A DNA stretch of 20,732 nucleotides from Pleurotus ostreatus/Saccharomyces cerevisiae fusant (Eukaryota > Opisthokonta): contig JAMQCK010000527.1 in the NCBI GenBank assembly GCA_024196135.1, positions 1 to 20,732 of the forward strand, in the 5' to 3' direction. Below the pieces are notes generated by a model. That model was not told the DNA's origin. It worked only from the letters and a program-made list of their open reading frames with translations, and did no database searches. Of the stretch, positions 1 through 8,365 are shown one piece after another. The position numbers were made by a program, and so were the translations under genes. The first letter of the stretch is position 1; the number at the start of each line of letters is the position of its first letter.

Positions 1-278
1 GTCTCCGCGACGCGCTCCAGAGAAGCTGCGAGAGAGTCCTTCCCGAGGCGGTTTGCAGCCTCACGTCCGCATGCAAGGACGGTACTGAGATGTCTTTCGA
101 TACGGGCCAGCTGGGCCTCCGAGGCGAATTCGTGCGGGGCCTTGCGCTTGAACAGCGTGCCGCGACACATATAGTAGTCCTCCATCGCATCTTGCAGGGC
201 CTCTCTCACAGGTCCATCGTCGTCAGGATCGTGTAAGAGCTCCGGAAGGACATCGTCAGAAGGACTGAGGTCGGACAT
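1..278 (-). CDS. 5' part of an uncharacterised protein, paralogue of the gene at 1122
   Basis: The first 92 codons are open on the minus strand from an ATG at 278 to the window edge, so the 3' part is missing. The protein begins MSDLSPSDDVLPELLHDPDD, an acidic N-terminus, followed by a predicted helical region with the block RGTLFKRKAPHEFAS. The neighbouring divergent gene has RGAIFKRPSPIDFAP at a similar distance from its start, so the two look like diverged duplicates. I do not recognise the family and cannot assign a function. There is no intron in the visible part. The start is the first ATG of the open frame and faces a shared upstream region of about 840 bp. Confidence 0.65.
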   Translation of the reverse strand, partial: MSDLSPSDDVLPELLHDPDDDGPVREALQDAMEDYYMCRGTLFKRKAPHEFASEAQLARIERHLSTVLACGREAANRLGKDSLAASLERVAE

Positions 279-1121
279 GGTTCTGCGGGGGGCTCGTTAG
301 CGTCGTTAGCTCAGCTCCGTAGTATAGACACGCACATGGGATATCTCTGGGGATGCTGGTAGCTCTAGAAAGGCAGCTTCAACTCAGGGGGTACACCACC
401 GTGAGTGCTTCCGCTGTCGCCGACGATTCTGTGCTAACCGCCCAGGGCGAGCAGCCAGCGCTCGAGTAAGTAGGGCGCATAAGTGCCCGAGTTGACAAGT
501 ACCACGGAGAGCTCATAGAGACGACACTACGGAAGCTGGATAACATCGAGTTCGAGTTCGAGTTGAGCTAGGTTGAGCTCGAGAGGTGCTCAAGAGAACG
601 GCTTGTCTTTTGATCGCCGGACGAGCCACGGATCAATGGTAGCACGTGGACTTCATTGCCTCCGCTCAGACTCCCACTGCCCGCTCAGGCTCAAGCTCTG
701 CTCAGGCTCGTCCATGACTCTTTGGGCGGTTCTGGTCGATATCCTCCGAGTAGAATGCGGCGTACTCGATCGTTGAAGACGGGGCACAATAAGCAAGTGG
801 TTCTGGACATCGCGCAACCTTTTGGACGCCACGGGCGCTTGCTACGGCGCCCCTTCAGAGACGGCGAATCGACGTTCGCTCTCAAGGCACAAGCCCTTTG
901 AAATACAGCCGCGCCTAACAATAATTCTGCTTTGAATTTTGACGCTGACCATCGGTGGACATCGTTGCGCTGCAACTCAACTGCAGCGTCCTCAAATCCA
1001 GCTTCAGATAATGGCCTAGCACATATCCGGCATTCTTTCCTCCATCCGTGCTTCCCGACCTCTTCTCTCCCTCTCGCTCATACCCCTCCAACCAACTCGC
1101 GCAACATACAACCGCCTGCTC
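279..1121. promoter_or_regulatory. Intergenic region between two divergent related genes
   Basis: This stretch separates the starts of two divergent paralogues and should hold both promoters. I see no credible gene in it. The overlapping ORFs between 573 and 1121 have no family features and run through the region on both strands. A clear TATA box is not visible. The plus-strand gene is preceded by a C-rich, pyrimidine-rich leader (about 1035-1120), which is common just upstream of fungal start codons. Confidence 0.4.
547..564. repeat. Short tandem repeat, three CGAGTT units
   Basis: Three perfect copies of the hexamer CGAGTT stand in tandem between the divergent genes. It may be a simple microsatellite or a small cluster of protein-binding sites. 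Nothing in the sequence decides between these. Confidence 0.6.
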
Positions 1122-1859
1122 ATGTCGTCCTCCACCGCCCTTATCGACCTCGCCAACAACAAGGCGATCATCACCCGCCTGCTCGAGAAAGAAATCGCAA
1201 CAGACTATTCGTACCGCGGCGCGATCTTCAAACGTCCCTCGCCCATCGACTTCGCACCGCAAGACTCGCGCTCAGCTCTGCACGAACGCGCCTCCACGAT
1301 GCTCAAGAGCACCCCGGAGAAGGCCGAACTATACGGACGAGTCGCTATGAAGAGCGCGATCCGGAGGGCCATCGACGCGACCCCCGAGCTCAAGACGCTA
1401 TCCGACACCATTCGCGAGGTGCGTACGCGCTTTACTCGTGTTGTTGACATCGACTGACTACGCTCCTAGATCCTTGTTGATGTCTTCAGCTCCGCAAACG
1501 TCATCCGCATGGAAGCAGCGGGCCACCATTCCTACCCCTCCATGCCCTCGAACGACGACTTGTCCCTCTACGCCATTATCGCCACGGTCAGCGCCTCCCG
1601 CGACGGCCCCGCGATGCTCGACCGCTGGGTCTGCGCGAACCTCAAGCACATCCTGGAGGACATGAGCCGCGTCCCAAGTGTCAGGTGCGACTACCCTTCC
1701 ACGCCGCTTTGTAGTCTACTAATTGAGCTTCTTCCTTCCAGGGAAGCGATACTGCTGTCTTTGGACCCATCGACCGGCAGACTCGCGACCTACATCAGAC
1801 ATCGCGAGGAAAACAATGCCTCCACGAAAGGACGATCTGGACGACGCTACTCCCACTAG
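1122..1859 (+). CDS. Uncharacterised small protein, three exons, related to the left-edge gene
   Basis: My model joins 1122-1418, 1470-1684 and 1742-1859, giving 209 residues. Intron 1 (51 nt) runs from GTGCGT to CTCCTAG and keeps phase 0. Intron 2 (57 nt) has a GTGCGA donor, a perfect TACTAAT branch point and a TTCCAG acceptor. The N-terminal half contains RGAIFKRPSPIDFAP, matching RGTLFKRKAPHEFAS in the divergent neighbour. The rest is predicted to be mostly helical, with no signal peptide or membrane segment. I do not recognise the family. The C-terminus is uncertain: intron 2 contains no stop in frame, and donors at 1678 and 1680 would put the last exon into other frames. In one of them the exon opens GSDTAVFGPIDRQTRDL, which reads as natural protein. 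The gene is convergent with the next one. Confidence 0.7.
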
Positions 1860-2555
1860 TATCCGCCAGCCCCTCAGGCTGAAGCAGTGGTAGACGCGTA
1901 TATTCCACATTTTCTCTCTGCATCATGATCTCGGACACCGTCCATACTATCTCATCTTGTCGAACCGCCGGTGCCCGCGCTTCCTCCATATACCCTCAAA
2001 GCAGATAGCGCCTCATTGCTATACTCAAGTTCGACGGCATCGCTACCCTGTCAGCCCGTTGTACAGTAGTACACGCGCCTCATCCTATATATTGCTGCAA
2101 TCTATGCCTGTTCTCTCTTCTCCGCACCGTCTCTGCTTCTTCATTCAATGAACCATTGAAGGTCAAGTCTGCATCCGTCACGATGAGGGAACATCGATGT
2201 GCAAGTTCATTCTGTACAACGGTAATGTACTGCGCGCGCGAAGGGTATGGACGATGACGATACGGGTATAGGATGCGATTCCGATTCAGCTAGCTATGGA
2301 TACAAGGTAGGTTGTCATGGAAGGCAAGAATGCTGGGTATATGCGCTCGTCGAGGCGTAGGGTAGTAAATTACAAATGTCCGTGATCACAGCAGGGCAAA
2401 AAGTACGGGGTCAAGACGAAGGGTAGCATGTGCGCGGTCAAGACGATGGGTAGACTGTGCGCGGCCGAACCGTGAGGTAGAACTGTGCGGGGTCGGCATG
2501 TAGAAGAGCAAAGCCAATAACGTACGCAAGCTGGGTTTGGGCGGCGTGGGCGCTA
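1860..2555. other. Intergenic region between convergent genes
   Basis: This region holds the two facing 3' ends. I see no coding gene. The plus-strand ORF at 1957-2151 has no supporting features. The only structure that stands out is the three-unit 27-bp repeat at 2409-2489. Confidence 0.5.
2409..2489. repeat. Three tandem 27-bp degenerate units
   Basis: Units lie at 2409-2435, 2436-2462 and 2463-2489. The first two share GGTCAAGACGAAGGGTAG-like sequence followed by a TGTGCGC end. The third is more diverged but keeps the GAGGTAG and CTGTGCG parts. They lie downstream of both convergent genes, so a role in 3' end formation is possible, but this may be a simple minisatellite. Confidence 0.7.
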
Positions 2556-4505
2556 TCAAATGATCTCCAGGTCCTCGAGCAGCTCGCGCTTCAGGAGTCC
2601 CTCCACCGTCTTGTTGGGCGCGCTACTCAGGAAGGTGGCCATCGGCGTCGATCCGGTGGTGGCATACTCGCTTTCCTTCAGCCGAAAGGCACGACGGACA
2701 ATCTCTCTACGGACATCTGTGACGAATACAGTCAGTGAAGGCTCGAGAGACGCGTGAAGTCGCCGCCCGTACCTATCTCAGCAGCGCTCTGCACAGGCGC
2801 CTCGATGGACTTGACGGCATTCAACGCGACGAGTACGAGAGGGGAGAAAATCGCAAGTATATGCGCGCGAGACTCGTTGATGGGGCGGTCGTAAATCATC
2901 CGACCGATTGCGGACAGCAACGCCCTGTGCGCCTTCTCGTCGCCCGCGTCCGCCAGGCCCATGTCGCAAGCCAACTTCGCAAGCAAATTCTGCGACGCCA
3001 GAGCGTTGAGCGCGGCCTTTGCGGAATGTCAGCGAGGAGCAGAGACTAAAGGGGTTGAGCACGAACCAGGCATGCGGCCGAGGTCAGGGCGCCAGGCCTC
3101 TCCACGAACTCGCGCATGGCGGCGATGAGGGCGTAGTGCAGCAAGTAGCCTCCGAGCCGCAAGTCGAAGGCTTGTCCGTAGCTTGGAAGACCAGGTTCAG
3201 AGAGAAGGGCGATGGTGTCTTGCTGGAGAGGATAGCAGTAGGCTCGGCTGACCACGGTGTCGATGGACAACGCGGGAGGGGCTGAGAACTGTTAGGTCTG
3301 GTAAGCTGAGAGAATTGGGAGTGACGTACGATCAGGATTGCGCGCGAGCGGGGCCTTGTTGCTCTTCCGGCCTCTACCTCCCTTACCGAGTCTATGCTTG
3401 AAGATCTCAACACGCTTCGCGCCGGATGCGGGACGTTGCTTCTTGCGAGGCGGGTCCTCAGATTCCTGAACGCCATCGTCGTGCGGGTCGACGGCCTCGC
3501 CGTTGCTGCCGTCGACCTCACGACTATTGGAGCCGTGATCGTCCTTGTCGATGTCGTCGACTCGCACATCGGCATTACCCTCTGGGGCCTTGTTCTCTTC
3601 ATCGTTGTCACGACGTCTCTTCGTCCCGACCCTCGCGCCCGCGTCGTCTCCGCCTACAGCATGAGATATGCAAAGCTGGGAAGCCGCTTCTTCGCCATCG
3701 ACACGGGCGGATTGCCCTGTTGGGTCGGATTCGTGGTTGCAGGCTGGAGGTGACCGGGACGGCTGGACTAAGACGCGAGCCGTACGAAGAGTGAACACGG
3801 GGATGGTTTTGGGGACTTCCGGCTGTTTAGACCTCTCGTCGCTAGAAGTCCGGGTAAGGAGATAGAGATCAAACATAATTGACTGAACCACGTACTGTCG
3901 CAGCGCTACGCGAACCGCTGGCCCTATGAGAGGATCTATGATCCTACTCGCGAGCTCCTGAGCCTTCCTGAAACCATCTTCCTTCGCGTCCAGCGCGGCA
4001 AAGATCCCGTCCATCAAGCCAGCGGCGAGCTGCCCGGAAGCTTCGCCACGGCAAAGGCCAAGAGACCGCGCCAGTGCGGCCAGCGTCGTCTCGCACGTCA
4101 CAGCCCGAAGCACCGCCTAGAGCCAATTATGAGGACATTGGCGACAAGCTGACGCAGAATACGCACCCCAATGATCACCGGATTCAGATAGCAAAGGTCT
4201 GGATATGTGGCCCGCAGGCGGAGGGAGACGAGGACCTGGAGGAGGCTTTTGCTATGGAGCTTTGCGATGTCGAAATCCGCCAGATAACCGCGTAGAAATC
4301 CGGGTGCATCCGTGTCGAGGTTGGAAGCCAGGAGGTCGTCGATATCATCGTGCGGGTAGTGGTGCGAGCTGATGATGGCCAGGATGCCAGCGAGGGCGGA
4401 GTCGACTAGCGTCGTGCTGTACTGAGGTTGGACCCGAAGGGGAGGCGAAGCCTTGCTTTCGGACGCCAGAGCGAAGGCCGATACAGCTTTCCCGCGAAGA
4501 CCCAT
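2556..4505 (-). CDS. Protein with two degenerate RNase III-like domains and a charged linker
   Basis: Five exons (4505-4167, 4116-3330, 3281-3067, 3016-2773, 2716-2556) give 581 residues. All four introns are 48-56 nt with GTGCGT, GTACGT, GTTCGT or GTACGG donors. Residues about 33-200 resemble an RNase III fold: SKSLLQVLV, YPDL, then LRAVTCETTLAALARSLGL and a later helix pair LMDGIFAALD. A second copy follows at about 410-520: LRLGGYLLHYALIAAM, GALTSAACLAALNALAS, LLAKLACDMGLAD, LLSAIGRMIYD. In both, the acidic residues of the signature (ExxGD and the later D/E pair) are missing, so nuclease activity is not expected. Between them is a linker with basic clusters GTKRRRD and PRKKQRP and acidic tracts, suggesting a nuclear protein. 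The start was taken at the first in-frame ATG. An upstream exon is possible, since GTAAGC at 4559 and CCCAG at 4509 would bound a 51-nt intron. The RNase III reading is by eye and needs a profile search. Confidence 0.6.
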
Positions 4506-4930
4506 GACGACTGGGAAACGCTCAATGGGTATTGACACATGAATATCCTTTGGCTGCTTACTTGATAGCCTAGTTCGCGAGGATGAGCTTCAGTACGGCC
4601 GTGATGCGGCTTGCAGAAAGTACAGCGAGATGAGGGCAGGAAACAAGAAGGAGCCACTGGACGCATCCACTCTTTGGTCTTGTTGACACGAGCGTCATAT
4701 CGTCCGCTCGGGAGGTTCTTTGGCAGGAGCGGCTGACAGGGCACCGCATGCGATGGGAACGCGTCCGCCGCCACGCGGAGAGTTTCCAAACGGGGACCAT
4801 TGCTAGTCAGCTGACCGCGTCGCCGCGGCCCCACAGACTCGCCGAACCTTGAGGTCGCACGCGCGCACACCGACTGAGCAAGGCACAATATCTGAACGAA
4901 CAAGACTGCGACCAAAAAATATAAAATTTA
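4506..4930. other. Intergenic region, possible 5' exon of the RNase III-like gene
   Basis: There is no secure gene here. On the minus strand a 4406-4915 frame is open, but its composition is not convincing. A good donor at 4559 (GTAAGC) and an acceptor ending at 4509 hint that the transcript of the downstream gene starts here. The AT-rich stretch at about 4915-4930 is the boundary with repeat copy A. Confidence 0.35.
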
Positions 4931-5577
4931 GATACAGGCTGGAAAATTACACGACGAGTAGATAATGATGAACAGCGGGAGAAACCCCCAACAAGTCTCC
5001 CGAGATCCAGAGCGCCTCCTCGCATCTGAAGCTCGCCGGTGGTCCTAGAACGACGAAAGCGTGGGGGCAGATCAGCAAGTCATCGGAGGACGAAGAGCAT
5101 TACAACGTACCGAAGCGTACCTGGGTTGACCACGCCTAGAAGGTGAAAGTCAATAATGAGGGAAATGAGGATGAGAATGCATCATACCAAAGAGCGGCGG
5201 AGATGACCTATTGTTGAGCGACTCGCGAGGTGAGAACAAGGTGATGGGCGAAAAGTCAGCAAAGAGCGAGCTCGAGGTAAGCACACTACGCACCGATGAG
5301 AAAGACCGCGCAGTCGCCCAGCGAAAATACGCCAAGGCGAGTGCGCGTGGCGAAGAGGAGAGGGAGAAGAGAGGCAGGATACATCTGTAACTAAGTGCAA
5401 CCGGTCCCCGCGACAGCCCGTTGAGCTGCGCGACGATGCCAGGATGCCCGCCCACCACGATCCTCGCCGTATCCCTGCGATGCATCTAAGCAATCACAAG
5501 TACCCAGTCGTACGCCGGGCGACATCGAAAGACGCCGCGACGAGACGATGGAAGGGATCCCTTGAGGCGGCATGTCA

Positions 5578-5697
5578 TTAAGCCCATAGCACGGTGGCTG
5601 CGGCAGCGAGGACCTGATTTTGAGCGGTGTACATGAGGAGCAGAGGGCGAGTCGGCGGGGAGAATGGACGGTGGTGAGAAGAAGCAGACGCCGACAT
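5578..5697 (-). CDS. 39-residue ORF in repeat copy A
   Basis: The ORF begins MSASASSHHRPFSPPTRPLL and ends ATVLWA before TAA. Copy B has an ORF of identical length with four base changes, two silent and two altering a residue (P/S and N/H). The peptide is Ser/Pro-rich at its start and hydrophobic at its end, with no recognisable motif. It could be a small expressed protein, the first exon of a longer spliced gene (a GTACAC donor lies inside it), or a remnant of a decayed gene. I do not recognise it. Confidence 0.35.
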   Translation of the reverse strand: MSASASSHHRPFSPPTRPLLLMYTAQNQVLAAAATVLWA

Positions 5698-5748
5698 GAT
5701 GAGTGGAAGAAAGAAGAAGGTGAGAATTGAGAAACGAGCACGCCGACC

Positions 5749-5755
5749 TTTTATA
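5749..5755 (-). promoter_or_regulatory. TATA box of repeat copy A
   Basis: TATAAAA on the minus strand starts 58 nt upstream of the ATG of the 39-codon ORF. The same box at the same spacing is present in copy B. The leader between them is pyrimidine-rich and ends CACTCATC before the ATG, as expected of a real fungal core promoter. Confidence 0.6.
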
Positions 5756-6101
5756 CCCTTCCGCCGCTAGCCCCGGCAAATGCCGAAAGCTGTTTTGCAG
5801 TCGCGAGGATGAGGTGCGAGCTGTAGAACGAAACATTGCGGAAATGAAGAAGTGCTTCGAAGCCGAGCATGCAAGCACTCAGAAGAGCCAGGAACATGAC
5901 CGTCTCGGAGGCCTTCAAAGAATCTCGGTTGGATAGTTGACGAGATTACTAGCTGTGACTTCGGAAGGCTCTACATGGCTATTGACCGTCCATCAGACTA
6001 GAACGCCATCCGCCGGACATCAATCTGCGTTTCTAGTTGATACGCTTGCAAATCGCTGCAGATGCGTGAGATGGCTGACTGCCGCAATCAATAAACGTAC
6101 C

Positions 6102-8091
6102 TCAAGCTCCTTCCATATGCATCTTGTCGGGATTTTCGGTAGACCTCCTCAGTTCGTCAATCGAGGCAAAGGAGGCGACCTCGATATCAGCTCCTATGCT
6201 TTCAGCCCAGCTCACACGCGCGAATATGCGTGTTGCTCCTGGACCGCCGCGGTTTGGCCCAGGGTAAGTGGAGATATGCATAGGCCCATCGGTTTGCTCC
6301 TGGAATCCGACAAGATATGTAAGTCCTTCCACGCGGTGCTGGGTCTCCAGGAATTGCACTACTTCATCGACCGCGATGCACTTGATGAAGTGGAACTCGA
6401 CGTACGTCGGTCGCGGGAACTCGCTAGCGACATCATCAGCTCGAAGCTTCTCGTACTCTGTAAGGCGTTAGAAAGTGGTTATTATTTGTCAATAACATGG
6501 CTTACTCATTCCAGCACGGTTGGCTATATTTGAACACGACGAGCGATGTTGCACAAGCCAGTCCGCCCTCTGACATGCCGAAGAACAGTAGCGCACTTTC
6601 GCACAACTACACATCTTCATCTTGATTTTCGTGTCCGGGCGCGACTGGGCGTTTTGGCACTGCAAGTCCGTCAGTCTCCATCCTCTTCGAACCTATATAC
6701 GGCCGTAATCTGACCTTCAGATTGCAGCAGCCCTGGCGTCCTGCCAGTTGCAGAGCCTTTCTGTACACCCTGTAGCGTGGGTAGAGTACGGCGTATCGCC
6801 GGGCGACCACCTTCCAAGACGGCCACATCGTTGTCGAGGCCTCGTCCGCCGGCCTCCCTTCAAACACGTGGTGCCTCCCGCAGGCGCGCAGTACTTCTGG
6901 CCATATCATCGCCGGGAACAGCATATTGAGCCAGCCATCTCCGCTCATACGCCAGTTGAAGTCGTCGTATGTCCCGTCGGGGACGATAGTCTGGCACCGG
7001 TCCACGACTACGAGCAGACCGGCCTCTATGGCTTCGGCGAGATTACGGTCGGAGTCGCGGTCCATGAGGAGGAAGTCCAGAGTGCTGATTGCACAGCGAA
7101 TGACTATGCGCGCGTTGACATTGTCCTTGAGTTTCTGGACGTCGCGGGAGGTCCGGATCTGAGGAACAGAGGCAAGCAGGGTCTCGACCAGGACGGTGAT
7201 CCCAGACGAGCGGCGGAAGCTGGTGAACATCGTCTTCCCCAGCTCGCGATCCTCAAATAGGTGCATGACCAAGTCCGAGTAGCTGCGGATGTACTCGCCG
7301 GGCATGTTCCCACTTTTGAGGAACCAGAGCGAGCGTTGGAAGACGGCACGTAGTAGTGCGCCCGGATGGCGTCTCTCGTGCTCGAGGATGTCCGCGGAGT
7401 TGGGCATGCCCGCGCGAGTCCCCCTCCTAACGATGAGTGCGTTATGTAGTAGCTTCATGAGAGCGTGCACAAAGTCGTTTACGAAGTCCGCCGCAGCGCG
7501 AGGCCAGTCGTATGTCAGCAATGACATGAACACCTCTTTGAAACGCGGGAGGGCAAGTATGGTCGTGGCGGAAGCAGGGTTGTCGAGGAAGAGAATGTAT
7601 GTCGTCAGGAGTATTCTATAGCGCATGTACGCAGTGACGGCGACGGTGCCGTCCGATTGCAGTGGAAAGTCGGGTGTTTCAAACTCGGATCCTGGAAGGT
7701 CCCGGATGTGGCCTTCTCCTGGTAGGAGGAACAGCACCCACGGCCATGCATCGACCAGATGCGCAACGAGCGTGCTAAGGCATTCCCTGCCGCTGCGAAT
7801 CATGCCCATGCAGAGTTGGCAGCATAATCTCCATGCCTGGAGGGCCTCGGAGATAGCTTGCGCGCCACGCTCATCCAGCGGGTGCGCCGGGATGCGAGCT
7901 GGGTCAAGTCGCGGGAAGACTTCCTTCACTTGCTTCTCTTTGAAGATGCTAGCGGGAAGCGGCGGCGTGTCGTACTTGTACTCGAGCCAGACGAGGAAGT
8001 CTTGCTCGAATTTGCTTAGTCGACCGTGCAGGTTCTGGCTGAAGGGCTGGGTGTATTCAATATTGGCTCGATTTCTCTGGGTCTTGTACAT
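6102..8091 (-). CDS. MYND-type zinc-finger protein, three exons
   Basis: Exons 8091-6715, 6659-6506 and 6457-6102 give 628 residues. Intron 1 (55 nt) runs GTCAGA to CTTGCAG with an ACTGAC branch point. Intron 2 (48 nt) runs GTAAGC to CTTACAG with TCTAAC. Residues 1-455 are an all-helical region typical of large mushroom MYND families, ending ARRYAVLYPRYRVYRKAL. The finger crosses intron 1: C456 and C460, then CSCAKVRYCSSACQRADW and HRSSC, matching C-x-C, YC-x3-C and H-x3-C. The first CxxC of the canonical second pair is C-x-C here. A tail of about 120 residues follows, with no known motif. MYND fingers bind Pro-rich partner peptides; the partner is unknown here. The start is uncertain: the ATG at 8091 lies inside a strong donor (GTATGT), so a short 5' intron and an earlier ATG (8101 or 8217) are likely. 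Confidence 0.8.
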
Positions 8092-8314
8092 ACCATGGCC
8101 TCAAGAGCTCCCTGGCTCGGTAGAGGTCAAGTTCTTTGTGGTGGCAACGACAAGGCGAGACGCAACGTGAAGATCAAGAGACGGTCCGCCCACATGGCTG
8201 ATTGTTGCCGTCGGCATCTGCCGGTGTCTGCTGTGAGGACGATGGATCTGCTCGCGTAGCCCTGGGACCTTCAGCACGCGCGAGTTGTAGGCTCAGAAAA
8301 GCGCCTGGAGATTC

Positions 8315-8322
8315 ATATATAA
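8315..8322 (-). promoter_or_regulatory. TATA-like element upstream of the MYND gene
   Basis: A TTATATATG-like sequence on the minus strand lies about 100 nt upstream of the ATG at 8217 and about 220 nt upstream of the ATG at 8091. This agrees with a transcript that starts well before 8091 and loses a 5' intron. The region to 8365 contains nothing else I can support. Confidence 0.35.
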
Positions 8323-8365
8323 GCTACAACACAAAGTCAGGATATCTCGCAGCCCAGGTACACTA

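Larger units (their letters stand above)
4931..5838 (-). repeat. Repeat copy A, inverted relative to copies B and C
   Basis: Read on the minus strand from 5838, this segment matches 13249-13890 (copy B) closely. It then matches 14188-14431 (the tail of copy C) to about 4931. It carries a TATA box, a 39-codon ORF and sequence that looks like decayed coding DNA with short-intron signals. A stop codon and a one-base length difference relative to copy C break the longer frame. No transposase, terminal inverted repeat or target-site duplication is visible, so it is more likely a duplicated gene or gene fragment than a recognisable transposon. Homology limits are by eye. Confidence 0.7.

Noticed and set aside
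4406..4915. Minus-strand 169-codon ORF upstream of the RNase III-like gene
   Set aside because: It overlaps the first exon in another frame and has an unnatural Cys/Arg/Ser-rich composition; only its GTAAGC donor is of interest.
5486..5878. Minus-strand 130-codon ORF running through the TATA box of copy A
   Set aside because: It has a counterpart in copy B only because the two copies are nearly identical; it reads across the promoter and has no coding features.
5937..6533. Plus-strand ORF of 198 codons
   Set aside because: It lies antisense to the last two exons of the MYND gene, whose splice signals and zinc finger are far better supported.
6506..6580. Small minus-strand gene starting MSEGGLACATS at 6576
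   Set aside because: It does not splice in frame with the exon at 6457, while the other frame of the same DNA gives the MYND finger.
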